DNA of 7,035 nt from Cytophagaceae bacterium (lineage in GTDB: Bacteria > Bacteroidota > Bacteroidia > Cytophagales > Spirosomataceae): assembly GCA_947461155.1 (NCBI GenBank), contig CANHKE010000065.1, positions 1 through 7,035 on the forward strand. The letters are read 5' to 3'. Numbering within the stretch: the first letter of the stretch is position 1; each line of letters begins with the position of its first letter. The notes below the pieces were generated by a model, which had not been told where the DNA came from, ran no database searches, and was given only the letters and a program-made list of their open reading frames with translations. Below, piece by piece: positions 1 through 6,830 of this stretch. The position numbers and the translations under genes were made by a program.

Positions 1-1218
1 CAATCCACAAGTGAAAAATATGGAGCTTATCATGGGACGTTGCGTGGAGAAAAATTGGTGTATAATCAATATACGGCCACTGGGTATAAAGCGGTTTTAA
101 CAGATTTGAAACACCAAAGCAATATTGAAATCGAATCAATTAATAAGCCGCAGACGCGCGACACACTGATTCAATATCCGACGTCAAGTTATTCGAAATG
201 GAATATCATTAATCCGTATGCTTGGGGTCCATTGATTAATTCGCAAGGAAATGGATTGGATATTGGTTTCGTAAGTAGAGATGTTTTGAATAATCTTCAA
301 GCAAGTATAGGTTATCAGTGGAATGCGAATGAGCAAATTGGAAATCGTTTTGCGCGGCTATCCTATCAGGGATTTTTCCCCATGATTGATTTTAATTTTG
401 AATCAGGCAATCGCCAGACAACGTTAAATTTGCCGAGTTCTGCCAACCAATTTTCATTGAGTTCGGATCAATGGAAACAAACTAAATATAGTTTAGGAAT
501 TCGTATCCCTTTAAATTTAACGCATTCCGCTTTTCAAGAAACGCTAGAGTTTGGTTCAAAAGTTGACCTATTGCAAGTGTCAGGGTATGATTTGCAACGG
601 AGATACATATCGGAAGCCTTTAATGGCACCTACACGTCAGTCAATCATCAGTTTTCTTATGCCAAATTGTTTAATCGGACGTACCGAGATTTGCAGCCAA
701 AATGGGGCGTCCAACTGGTAGGAAGATTGACAACTTCTCCCTTTAAACAATCTTTGCAGGCAGAATTGTGGACTTTACAGTCAAAAATCTATTTACCTGG
801 ATTTTTGCCGCATCATGGGATAGGCTTTCGAGTGGGTTATCAGCAAGAATCAAAGGGTAATTATCGTTTTGCCAGTAATTTGGTATTTCCTAGAGGATAT
901 AATTATGCTTCTTTTGATAACTTGATTAGTTATAGTTTGGATTACCGTTTCCCGGTAATCACTACTGATTTTAATTTGGGTCGGTGGATGTATCTAAAGC
1001 GTATCAATTCTGATATTTTTATGGATGGCGGTCAGGGTCAGTCGTCGCAGAAAACGCAATTAATTACGCGTGATTATCAATCAATCGGCGTAGATTTGTC
1101 TTTTCAGTTTCATTTAATGCGCTTTTCGCAAGAGTTTGAAGTTGGCGTAAGGACTGTATATTTACCACAATCTAACGAATTAGCATGGTATCCCTTGGTA
1201 CTCGATATCGGTTTTTAA
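1..1218 (+). CDS. Outer-membrane beta-barrel protein, C-terminal part (5' end outside window)
   Basis: The frame is open from base 1, so this is the last 405 residues of a longer protein; the TTG at 40 is not a credible start. The first 35 or so visible residues (LRGEKLVYNQYTATGYK and neighbours) resemble the last blade of a TolB/WD40-like beta-propeller. A linker follows, with a YSKWNIINPYAWGPL stretch that I associate with Bacteroidota propeller-barrel fusion proteins. The remaining 330 or so residues show alternating polar/aromatic strands (for example FARLSYQGFFPMIDFNFE and VGVQL-type segments) and end in LVLDIGF. A terminal Phe is typical of barrels inserted by the BAM machinery. It probably sits in the outer membrane with the propeller in the periplasm. 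Its substrate or activity cannot be read from this fragment. It overlaps the following lipoprotein gene by 34 bases, which suggests co-expression. Barrel assignment is fairly sure; the propeller is inferred from a short stretch. Confidence 0.75.
   Translation, partial: QSTSEKYGAYHGTLRGEKLVYNQYTATGYKAVLTDLKHQSNIEIESINKPQTRDTLIQYPTSSYSKWNIINPYAWGPLINSQGNGLDIGFVSRDVLNNLQASIGYQWNANEQIGNRFARLSYQGFFPMIDFNFESGNRQTTLNLPSSANQFSLSSDQWKQTKYSLGIRIPLNLTHSAFQETLEFGSKVDLLQVSGYDLQRRYISEAFNGTYTSVNHQFSYAKLFNRTYRDLQPKWGVQLVGRLTTSPFKQSLQAELWTLQSKIYLPGFLPHHGIGFRVGYQQESKGNYRFASNLVFPRGYNYASFDNLISYSLDYRFPVITTDFNLGRWMYLKRINSDIFMDGGQGQSSQKTQLITRDYQSIGVDLSFQFHLMRFSQEFEVGVRTVYLPQSNELAWYPLVLDIGF
940..960. repeat. Perfect 8-base inverted repeat inside the barrel gene
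   Basis: GATTACCG (940-947) and CGGTAATC (953-960) are exact reverse complements separated by TTTCC. The RNA could form a tight 8-pair hairpin. It lies in coding sequence (residues DYRFPVIT) and no T-run follows, so it is not a standard terminator. It may be chance. Confidence 0.6.
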
Positions 1219-2270
1219 TTGGTGTCTTATTTATTGGATTGTTGGGTTCATGTGGTTCTTCGACAGATCAGCGCGGTGAAGTCATTCCACCGAAGTCGGT
1301 GTACAAACTTCCGCAACGTCCAGAAATCGTCGTTGCATATATTAGCCAACTTTTACGGGAAAATGATAGTCCGCAATTGTATTATCTACGTGCAAAGGCC
1401 TATTTTCAATTGCGGGATTATGTACATGCAGAGCCTGATATTCAGCGCGCTTTGGAGAAAAATCCAGGAGATGCGGATTATCTTTTATTGTCTTCCCAAA
1501 TTAAGAGTCAATTAGGTTGGTTTACGCAAGCGCTTGAAGAAGCTAAGGCGCTGGAATCATCTGGTTATAGTTCATCCATGATGCATTTGGTTTTATGTGA
1601 AATTTACTTGGCTTCTAATTCCAAGCGCTTGGCTGCAAGTTACTTACAAAAGGCTATTTCACTCGGTATTCCTATGTCTGAGAAAGCCTATGGATTTTAT
1701 TTAGGAAAGATTACGCGTGGTGATAGTTTACAAGCCATTCAATTGATTACGTCGAATGAATTAGCGCACAGATCATTGAGTCAATTGTTTTTTACCTATC
1801 AAATGCCTCGCATGTCCCAGTTGGCCTATCAAAAATTGATCTTGAGTGAATTAAAAAAATATCCACTGGATCCGTATTTATTGCGGAATTGGGGGCGTTT
1901 TTTAACACAATTACATCAATATAATCGTGCGGAAAAGGTTTTCAAAAAGGTGTTAACGCAATTGCCTGCAAATCCTTCCTTTTTACTAGAGTTTGGGGAA
2001 TTTTATGTGCGTTTGGGGAATTACGAACAGGCGATGTTGTATTTAGGGCAGGTGCCTAAGCAGGCTAGCATTTATCGGGATGTGCTATTTAATCAAGCGC
2101 TTATTTATCTAAAAACGGGTCAAAAAAGCCGTAGTTTGGCTATTTTAGATTCGGCACGAATGCAATTCAAATACGATAGACGGTTCATTGAAATGCATGA
2201 TCGCCTACTCGGTAAGCGGGTGGATAGCTCCCGGGTATTAGCGGATTCTACTGCACAAAAAAGCGATTAA
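1185..2270 (+). CDS. TPR-repeat lipoprotein
   Basis: This 361-residue protein begins with a lipoprotein signal peptide: basic residues R7 and R9, a hydrophobic stretch [11 protein letters not shown] at 10-20, and the lipobox LGSC, giving lipidated Cys23 after cleavage by signal peptidase II. This fit decides the ATG at 1185 even though it lies 34 bases inside the previous gene. The mature part is helical with tetratricopeptide-like repeats in two blocks, about residues 64-163 ([18 protein letters not shown], then [11 protein letters not shown]) and 231-330 ([19 protein letters not shown], then [17 protein letters not shown], then [17 protein letters not shown]). TPR domains bind protein partners; this one would be anchored to a membrane, probably the outer one. 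The overlapping barrel protein is the obvious candidate partner, but that is inference. It is longer than BamD-type TPR lipoproteins (about 240 residues) and I do not assign it to that family. Confidence 0.85.
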   Translation: MVSLGTRYRFLIGVLFIGLLGSCGSSTDQRGEVIPPKSVYKLPQRPEIVVAYISQLLRENDSPQLYYLRAKAYFQLRDYVHAEPDIQRALEKNPGDADYLLLSSQIKSQLGWFTQALEEAKALESSGYSSSMMHLVLCEIYLASNSKRLAASYLQKAISLGIPMSEKAYGFYLGKITRGDSLQAIQLITSNELAHRSLSQLFFTYQMPRMSQLAYQKLILSELKKYPLDPYLLRNWGRFLTQLHQYNRAEKVFKKVLTQLPANPSFLLEFGEFYVRLGNYEQAMLYLGQVPKQASIYRDVLFNQALIYLKTGQKSRSLAILDSARMQFKYDRRFIEMHDRLLGKRVDSSRVLADSTAQKSD

Positions 2271-2297
2271 GGGCTGTTATCATTGCGGCTTAATTTG

Positions 2298-2305
2298 TAC
2301 CTTTG
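2298..2305 (+). promoter_or_regulatory. Putative thrS promoter, -7 box TACCTTTG
   Basis: TACCTTTG matches the Bacteroidota -7 consensus TAnnTTTG exactly and ends 14 bases before the thrS ATG. No good TTTG -33 box is present at the usual spacing (only a weak TGTTAT near 2276), so the site rests on the -7 element. If used, it gives a leader of only about 5-10 bases with no ribosome-binding site. The 14-base string starting here recurs with one mismatch at 5685. Confidence 0.5.
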
Positions 2306-2319
2306 CAAAAATTTTTTCT

Positions 2320-4260
2320 ATGATTAAGATATCTTTTCCAGACGGTCAGGTTCGTGAGTTTGAACAAGGAATAACTCCTATGGATGTGGCATTATCCATT
2401 TCAGAAGGTTTAGCGCGTAATGTTTTGGCGGCTAAGTTGGACGGAGAAGTAGTGGATGCGGTCACGCCTATTTTGGCTGATTCAACCTTGCAATTGTTGA
2501 CCTGGAATGATACCGAAGGCAAAAAGACATTTTGGCATTCATCAGCCCATTTAATGGCTGAGGCGATTGAAGCTATTTATCCGGGTACTAAGTTTGGTAT
2601 TGGGCCGGCTATAGAAAATGGTTTTTATTATGATATTGACTTAGGGGATCAGGAATTTGGTTCGGATGATTTTAAGGCGATTGAGGATAAGATGGTGGAG
2701 TTAGCGCGTCAGAAAAGTGCTTATTCACGGAAGTCTGTTGCCAAATCGGATGCGATTGCCTATTTCAAAGAAAAGCAAGATGAATATAAATTAGAATTGC
2801 TGGAGGGCTTAGAAGATGGTAAAATAACGTTTTACACCCAAGGTAATTTTACGGATTTGTGTCGTGGGCCGCATATTCCATCGACTGGATTTATTAAGTC
2901 GGTGAAGTTATTAAGCGTAGCAGGAGCCTATTGGCGTGGTGATGAAAAGCGCAAGCAGATGACGCGTATTTATGCCATTACGTTTCCGAAAGCGAAGGAA
3001 TTGGAAGAGTATTTATTCTTATTGGAGGAAGCGAAACGTCGTGATCACCGCAAATTAGGTAAGGAATTAGAATTGTTTGCGTTTTCGGAGAAAGTGGGTA
3101 TGGGTCTCCCCTTGTGGTTGCCTAAAGGAACTATTTTACGTGAACGTTTAGAGAATTTCTTGAAACGTGCGCAGGTTCGTGCTGGGTATTCGCCTGTTGT
3201 GACTCCACATATTGCGAGTAAGGAATTGTATGTGACGTCGGGTCATTATGCGAAGTATGGGAAAGATTCGTTCCAACCGATACATACGCCGGATGAAGGT
3301 GAAGAATATTTATTGAAGCCAATGAATTGCCCGCATCACTGCGAGATATATAAGACTAAACCGCGTTCGTACAAAGATTTGCCGTTGCGTTTGGCAGAGT
3401 TTGGTACGGTTTATCGCTATGAACAATCGGGTGAATTGCATGGATTAACGCGTGTGCGTGGTTTTACGCAAGATGATGCGCATATATTTTGTCGGCCAGA
3501 TCAAGTTGAAGAAGAGTTTATGAAAGTGATTGATCTCGTTCTTTATGTATTTAAGGCGTTGGGATTTCATGAATATTCGGCTCAGGTATCTTTACGTGAT
3601 CGGGAGAATCGGGAGAAGTATATAGGAAATGATGAAGATTGGGATCGTGCAGAAAATGCGATTATTCGTTCTGCGGCAGAGAAAGGTTTGCCTACGGTTG
3701 TGGAATATGGCGAGGCGGCATTTTATGGCCCTAAATTAGATTTCATGGTTCGCGATGCCTTGGGTCGTAAATGGCAATTAGGGACGATTCAGGTTGATTA
3801 TCAATTGCCTCAACGATTTGAGTTGGAGTTTACGGGATCGGATAACTTAAAGCATCGTCCAGTGATGATTCACCGCGCGCCATTTGGTTCATTGGAGCGT
3901 TTTATTGCGATATTGATTGAAAATACGGCGGGTAATTTCCCTTTGTGGTTGTCGCCTGACCAATTGGCCGTCCTCCCAATTTCTGAGAAATACGAAGATT
4001 ACGCGAATGAAATTTACTTGCGTCTTCAAGAGCGTGATTTACGTGGGTACGTGGATCACCGGAATGAGAAGATGGGTCGTAAGATTCGTGATGCCGAAGT
4101 GGGAAAAGTACCATTTATGATTATTGTGGGAGAGAAAGAGCAGGCTGATGGAATGGTGAGTATACGTAAGAAAGGTGATGGAGATTTAGGGATGATGACG
4201 CTAGATGCATTTATGGCATTGGCTGGCGAAGAAATTAACCTTCATTCGTATTCCAACTAG
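2320..4260 (+). CDS. thrS: Threonyl-tRNA synthetase (ThrRS)
   Basis: Cytoplasmic class II aminoacyl-tRNA synthetase that joins threonine to tRNA-Thr using ATP. The 646-residue length is normal for full-size bacterial ThrRS. Domain order is complete: an N-terminal TGS domain (about 1-62); the editing domain with HSSAH (His73, His77) and the partner motif CRGPH (Cys181, His185), which removes misattached serine; the catalytic core from about 245 to 545; and an anticodon-binding domain from about 548 to the end. The zinc ligands that recognise threonine are present as Cys337 in MNCPHH, His388 in DDAHIF and His518 in MIHRAPFGS. Class II motif 2 is visible as the [15 protein letters not shown] region (361-375) and motif 3 as APFGSLERF (520-528). 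The ATG at 2320 gives the TGS domain its expected start (MIKISFPDG). It heads the thrS-infC-rpmI-rplT set known in many bacteria. Nothing is missing or broken. Confidence 0.98.
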   Translation: MIKISFPDGQVREFEQGITPMDVALSISEGLARNVLAAKLDGEVVDAVTPILADSTLQLLTWNDTEGKKTFWHSSAHLMAEAIEAIYPGTKFGIGPAIENGFYYDIDLGDQEFGSDDFKAIEDKMVELARQKSAYSRKSVAKSDAIAYFKEKQDEYKLELLEGLEDGKITFYTQGNFTDLCRGPHIPSTGFIKSVKLLSVAGAYWRGDEKRKQMTRIYAITFPKAKELEEYLFLLEEAKRRDHRKLGKELELFAFSEKVGMGLPLWLPKGTILRERLENFLKRAQVRAGYSPVVTPHIASKELYVTSGHYAKYGKDSFQPIHTPDEGEEYLLKPMNCPHHCEIYKTKPRSYKDLPLRLAEFGTVYRYEQSGELHGLTRVRGFTQDDAHIFCRPDQVEEEFMKVIDLVLYVFKALGFHEYSAQVSLRDRENREKYIGNDEDWDRAENAIIRSAAEKGLPTVVEYGEAAFYGPKLDFMVRDALGRKWQLGTIQVDYQLPQRFELEFTGSDNLKHRPVMIHRAPFGSLERFIAILIENTAGNFPLWLSPDQLAVLPISEKYEDYANEIYLRLQERDLRGYVDHRNEKMGRKIRDAEVGKVPFMIIVGEKEQADGMVSIRKKGDGDLGMMTLDAFMALAGEEINLHSYSN

Positions 4261-4279
4261 AATAACTGATAATTTATGT

Positions 4280-4315
4280 CCCCAATGGTCATTTGTTTGC
4301 AATTATGGGGTTTTT
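4280..4315 (+). terminator. Weak possible intrinsic terminator after thrS
   Basis: CCCCA (4280-4284) can pair with TGGGG (4306-4310). Two more pairs are possible past a 2-base bulge, the loop is about 15 bases, and TTTTT follows at 4311-4315. The stem is short and the loop large, so it may terminate only partly, letting some transcription run on into infC. Confidence 0.4.
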
Positions 4316-4327
4316 AAATTAGCTTCG
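4296..4327 (+). promoter_or_regulatory. Possible infC promoter
   Basis: TTTG at 4296-4299 lies 20 bases before TAGCTTCG at 4320-4327, which matches the Bacteroidota -7 consensus TAnnTTTG with one mismatch. This would start transcription around 4332-4335 and leave a leader of about 25 AT-rich bases before the infC ATG. It overlaps the weak terminator, so infC could be uncoupled from thrS. Support is motif only. Confidence 0.35.
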
Positions 4328-4358
4328 AAGTGATTTTTATTTTAACAAATTATAATTT

Positions 4359-4919
4359 ATGGCTTTACGCCCCAACAACAATTACAGAGGAAATAAAAGA
4401 GAAGAAGAACCTTACCGCATAAATCAGTTGATACGTGGGGTTGAAGAGGTTCGATTAGTGGGTGAGAATATCGAGATTGGTGTTTATCCGTTCGCGAAAG
4501 CTTTGGAGATTGCAGAATCTCAAAATTTAGATTTGGTTGAAATTTCACCGAAAGCGGTCCCTCCTGTTTGTAAAGTAATTGATTATGCGAAATTCAAGTA
4601 TGATCAAAAGAAAAAGCAAAAGGAAATTAAGGCCAATGCTACCAAAACAGTTATTAAAGAAATTCGTTTCGGTCCCAATACCGATGAACATGATTTTAAT
4701 TTCAAATTAAAACATGCGGTTAACTTCCTTAAAGAAGGCGCTAAAGTTAAAGCGTATGTTCATTTCGTGGGTCGTACAATTGTTTTCAAAGAGCGGGGTG
4801 AAATGTTGTTATTGAATTTTGCGAAAGGTCTGGAGGACGTAGGTAAGCCAGATGATATGCCTAAATTAGAAGGCAAGCGTATGAGTATCATCTTTTCGCC
4901 CAAAGCGGCTAAGAAATAA
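4359..4919 (+). CDS. infC: Translation initiation factor IF3
   Basis: IF3 binds the 30S subunit, keeps it apart from 50S and checks start codon and initiator tRNA pairing. The 186-residue protein shows both domains. The N-terminal one (about 18-83) has [37 protein letters not shown] and KFKYD. A lysine-rich linker ([13 protein letters not shown]) follows, then the C-terminal domain (about 97-183) with [25 protein letters not shown] and the end FSPKAAKK. The start is an ordinary ATG, unlike the AUU start that enterobacterial infC uses for self-regulation. No Shine-Dalgarno sequence precedes it; the 12 bases just upstream form an A/T-only palindrome (4347-4358). It sits 98 bases after thrS and 77 bases before rpmI, in the conserved order. 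Confidence 0.97.
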   Translation: MALRPNNNYRGNKREEEPYRINQLIRGVEEVRLVGENIEIGVYPFAKALEIAESQNLDLVEISPKAVPPVCKVIDYAKFKYDQKKKQKEIKANATKTVIKEIRFGPNTDEHDFNFKLKHAVNFLKEGAKVKAYVHFVGRTIVFKERGEMLLLNFAKGLEDVGKPDDMPKLEGKRMSIIFSPKAAKK

Positions 4920-4943
4920 TTTTCAAATTGCGTGGAATCTAGG

Positions 4944-4958
4944 AGTAATTTTATTACT
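4944..4958. repeat. Perfect 6-base inverted repeat overlapping the rpmI -7 box
   Basis: AGTAAT (4944-4949), loop TTT, ATTACT (4953-4958), followed by TTTG. The right arm shares four bases with the TACTTTTG promoter box. It could be a weak A/T-rich terminator for infC or an operator-like palindrome; the sequence alone does not decide. Confidence 0.5.
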
Positions 4959-4962
4959 TTTG
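4955..4962 (+). promoter_or_regulatory. Putative rpmI-rplT promoter, -7 box TACTTTTG
   Basis: TACTTTTG matches TAnnTTTG exactly and lies 34 bases before the rpmI ATG. A TTG at 4928-4930 is the nearest upstream box, but its 24-base spacing is longer than usual. Transcription would start near 4967-4970. This would let the ribosomal-protein pair be transcribed independently of infC. Confidence 0.5.
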
Positions 4963-4996
4963 CGTTCCAATTTTTACATGTCTAATCAATTAAAGA

Positions 4997-5191
4997 ATGC
5001 CAAAAATTAAAACCAACTCTGGAGCGAAGAAACGTTTCAAAGTAACGGGAACTGGTAAGATTAAGCGTAAACACGCTTTTCATAGCCATATCCTTACTAA
5101 AAAAACAACGAAACAAAAGCGTAATTTAGTTCACGCTACTTTAGTTTCACCGGCTGATATGGATCGCGTAACATTAATGTTAGGTCTATAA
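4997..5191 (+). CDS. rpmI: 50S ribosomal protein bL35
   Basis: A 64-residue, strongly basic protein of normal length for bL35. It has the family start [24 protein letters not shown], split here by key parts: the [10 protein letters not shown] block (5-14), TGTGKIKR (17-24) and [12 protein letters not shown] (31-42), ending in the usual [14 protein letters not shown] tail. It is a structural protein of the large subunit. It is followed 81 bases later by rplT, its usual partner. No Shine-Dalgarno sequence is visible; the leader ends in AATTAAAGA. Confidence 0.97.
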   Translation: MPKIKTNSGAKKRFKVTGTGKIKRKHAFHSHILTKKTTKQKRNLVHATLVSPADMDRVTLMLGL

Positions 5192-5272
5192 TCTCCGATT
5201 TCAGTTATTGTTAAACCAGAAAGTAGGCTTAAGTAATCACAAGATTCGCCTCATTTCAAAAAACAAAAAATT

Positions 5273-5617
5273 ATGCCAAGAAGTGTCAATCACGTAGCCT
5301 CAAGAGCTAGAAGAAAGAAAATCCTTAAGTTAGCGAAAGGATTCTATGGTCGCGGAAAAAACGTTTGGACTGTAGCCAAAAACAAAGTAGAGAAAGGTTT
5401 GCAATATGCATACCGTGATCGTAAAGTTAAGAAAAGAGATTTTCGCGGACTTTGGATCCAACGTATCAATGCAGCCGTTCGCACCGAAGGAATGTCTTAT
5501 TCTGCATTCATGGGCAAATACAATAAATCTGGAATGACATTAAATCGTAAGGTCTTAGCTGACTTAGCGATGAATCACCCAGAAGCATTCAAAGCAGTTG
5601 TTAAGAAATTAGCATAA
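5273..5617 (+). CDS. rplT: 50S ribosomal protein bL20
   Basis: This 114-residue protein has normal bL20 length and motifs: [18 protein letters not shown] at the N-terminus, [20 protein letters not shown] (22-41), [20 protein letters not shown] (45-64) and INAAVR (65-70). It binds 23S rRNA early in 50S assembly; the long basic N-terminal arm and the C-terminal globular part (about 60-114) are both intact. In several bacteria bL20 represses its own operon by binding mRNA that mimics its rRNA site. The 81-base gap before this gene holds only a weak AGGC/GCCT pairing (5225-5228 with 5248-5251), so I cannot show such a site here. The start is preceded by an A-rich leader without Shine-Dalgarno. 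A strong terminator follows 8 bases after the stop. Confidence 0.98.
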   Translation: MPRSVNHVASRARRKKILKLAKGFYGRGKNVWTVAKNKVEKGLQYAYRDRKVKKRDFRGLWIQRINAAVRTEGMSYSAFMGKYNKSGMTLNRKVLADLAMNHPEAFKAVVKKLA

Positions 5618-5625
5618 GCCAAATG

Positions 5626-5657
5626 AAAAGTCCCGATTTATTCGGGACTTTTTTTTT
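5626..5657 (+). terminator. Intrinsic terminator ending the translation cluster
   Basis: AGTCCCGA (5629-5636) pairs perfectly with TCGGGACT (5642-5649) around the loop TTTAT. Flanking AAA/TTT extend the stem to 11 pairs and the T-run continues to 5657. The textbook form, just after the rplT stop, marks the end of the transcript. Confidence 0.93.
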
Positions 5658-5663
5658 ATCCCT

Positions 5664-5692
5664 TATCTTTGTTGCCTAATCAGGTAACTTTG
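5664..5692 (+). promoter_or_regulatory. Two candidate -7 boxes for the desulfurase-xdhC pair
   Basis: TATCTTTG (5664-5671) and TAACTTTG (5685-5692) both match TAnnTTTG exactly; neither has a clear TTTG -33 box. The second shares 13 of 14 bases (5685-5698) with the box before thrS, but it would start transcription downstream of the TTG at 5690. The first is compatible with that start and gives a leader of about 13 bases. Confidence 0.45.
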
Positions 5693-6802
5693 CAAAAACC
5701 CATCTATTTCGATTATGCCGCCACCACCCCTGTTCACCCTTCGGTGTTTGAACAGATGCGCCCCTATTTTATGGAGGATTTTGGTAATGCAGGCTCGAAC
5801 CAGCATTATTATGGTTGGGTCGCTGAGGAAGCCATTCAAAAGTCTCGCGCCAAGATTGCTCAGTATTTTAAATTACCTGCTTCTAGTATTCTTTTTACTT
5901 CTGGGGCAACGGAATCCAATAATTTAGCCATTTTAGGTTTCTTATCAGATAAAAAACCTAGCCACATCATTACCTCAAGTATTGAGCATAAGGCTGTTTT
6001 GGCTGTTTGTAAGCAATTAGAATTGCAAGGTTGGTCCGTTACCTATTTAATGCCAAATAAAAACGGCATGATTGAATTAGAAGCTGTTCGTGCCGCGATT
6101 CAACCCACTACGGCGTTAATTACATTAATGCTCGTGAATAACGAATTAGGAACGATAACCGATTACCAAGCCATTCGGTTGTTGGCTGACCAGCATCAAA
6201 TTGTTTTTCATTCAGATGCAACCCAGGCTATCGGAAAATTAGATTTAATTTCAGATCACTTACCTCATCTAATGAGCTTTTCAGGTCATAAAATTTATGG
6301 CCCTAAAGGTGTTGGTGTACTTGTTGTTCAATCAGGAATTACAATAAAGCCAATTGTTTTTGGAGGAGATCAAGAACGCGGATTACGCAGTGGTACATTA
6401 GCTGTTCCGCAAATAGTTGGTTTAGCAGCGTGTTTCGACTTAATGCCTGATCTTATAAAACAAGCTCAGATTTTACATGCGTACAAATCTAAAATTTTGG
6501 ACTCTGTGCCAAATACTTGGACTATCAATGCGCAAAATGGACATACGGTTCCACATATTTTAAGCATATCATTACCTAATACGGATTGGGAAACTCTATT
6601 TCAACGCGTTCCTGCCATTGCGGTGTCCAACGGTTCCGCATGTAATGCGAAGACGCACCTGCCCTCCCATGTACTCAAAGCTATTGGTTTAAGTGACTCA
6701 TTGGCCTTAGCTACGTTGCGAATCTCATTGGGTAACACTACTTCAGCTTCAGATATTGATTTTTTAATTGATTATGTAAACGAGAAATTGGTCAAGCTAT
6801 GA
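5690..6802 (+). CDS. Cysteine desulfurase, IscS/NifS family (PLP-dependent)
   Basis: This enzyme takes sulfur from L-cysteine, forming alanine and an enzyme-bound persulfide that is passed to an acceptor. From the TTG at 5690 it has 370 residues. MQKPIYFDYAATTPV then aligns without gaps to the E. coli IscS start as I recall it (MKLPIYLDYSATTPV). The frame has no ATG between its upstream stop and the conserved core; TTG at 5669 is an alternative that adds 7 residues. Visible sites: SGATESNN (71-78), His100 in IEHKAV, VNNELGT (149-155), Asp176 and Gln179 in HSDATQ, the PLP lysine Lys201 in SGHKIYGPKG, RGLRSGT (230-236) and persulfide Cys318 in SNGSACNAKTHLPSHVL. The Cys loop reads CNAKTHLPS where IscS has CTSASLEPS, and the C-terminal tail of about 30 residues used by IscS to bind IscU is absent. 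The overlap with an xdhC-like gene points to molybdenum-cofactor sulfuration. Family sure; specific acceptor inferred. Confidence 0.93.
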   Translation: MQKPIYFDYAATTPVHPSVFEQMRPYFMEDFGNAGSNQHYYGWVAEEAIQKSRAKIAQYFKLPASSILFTSGATESNNLAILGFLSDKKPSHIITSSIEHKAVLAVCKQLELQGWSVTYLMPNKNGMIELEAVRAAIQPTTALITLMLVNNELGTITDYQAIRLLADQHQIVFHSDATQAIGKLDLISDHLPHLMSFSGHKIYGPKGVGVLVVQSGITIKPIVFGGDQERGLRSGTLAVPQIVGLAACFDLMPDLIKQAQILHAYKSKILDSVPNTWTINAQNGHTVPHILSISLPNTDWETLFQRVPAIAVSNGSACNAKTHLPSHVLKAIGLSDSLALATLRISLGNTTSASDIDFLIDYVNEKLVKL

Positions 6803-6830
6803 AAGAACTCATTCAAATTCTTGACCAATT
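6786..6830. repeat. Perfect 11-base inverted repeat enclosing the desulfurase stop and xdhC start
   Basis: AATTGGTCAAG (6786-6796) and CTTGACCAATT (6820-6830) are exact reverse complements. The 23-base spacer holds the ATGA stop/start overlap at 6799-6802. In mRNA this could be an 11-pair stem with the xdhC AUG in its loop. Ribosomes finishing the upstream gene would open it, so it could affect translational coupling. The repeat is seen; the function is inferred. Confidence 0.75.

Noticed and set aside
40..42. TTG as a start for the barrel protein
   Set aside because: The frame is open and protein-like upstream to base 1, so the gene simply begins outside the window.
1219..1515. 98-codon open frame overlapping the TPR lipoprotein
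   Set aside because: It lies wholly inside the lipoprotein gene in another frame, and its translation has no domain-like pattern or signal.
3131..3322. Minus-strand open frame inside thrS
   Set aside because: It is antisense to the conserved catalytic core of thrS. The composition is what a reverse-read coding strand gives; no start signal or family resemblance.
3902..4120. Overlapping open frames on both strands in the thrS 3' region
   Set aside because: Both are shadows of the ThrRS anticodon-binding domain, which is intact in its own frame.
4357..4548. Minus-strand open frame across the infC start
   Set aside because: Antisense to the conserved IF3 N-terminal domain; no recognisable product.
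5192..5272. Possible L20-binding autoregulatory leader between rpmI and rplT
   Set aside because: Only a 4-base AGGC/GCCT pairing with a 19-base loop is visible; I cannot see a convincing mimic of the rRNA binding site, and known L20 leaders lie elsewhere (before infC or rpmI).
5715..5927. 70-codon open frame inside the desulfurase
   Set aside because: Alternate frame of the conserved PLP-enzyme N-terminus; proline-rich start is an artefact of reading GCC/ACC codons out of frame.
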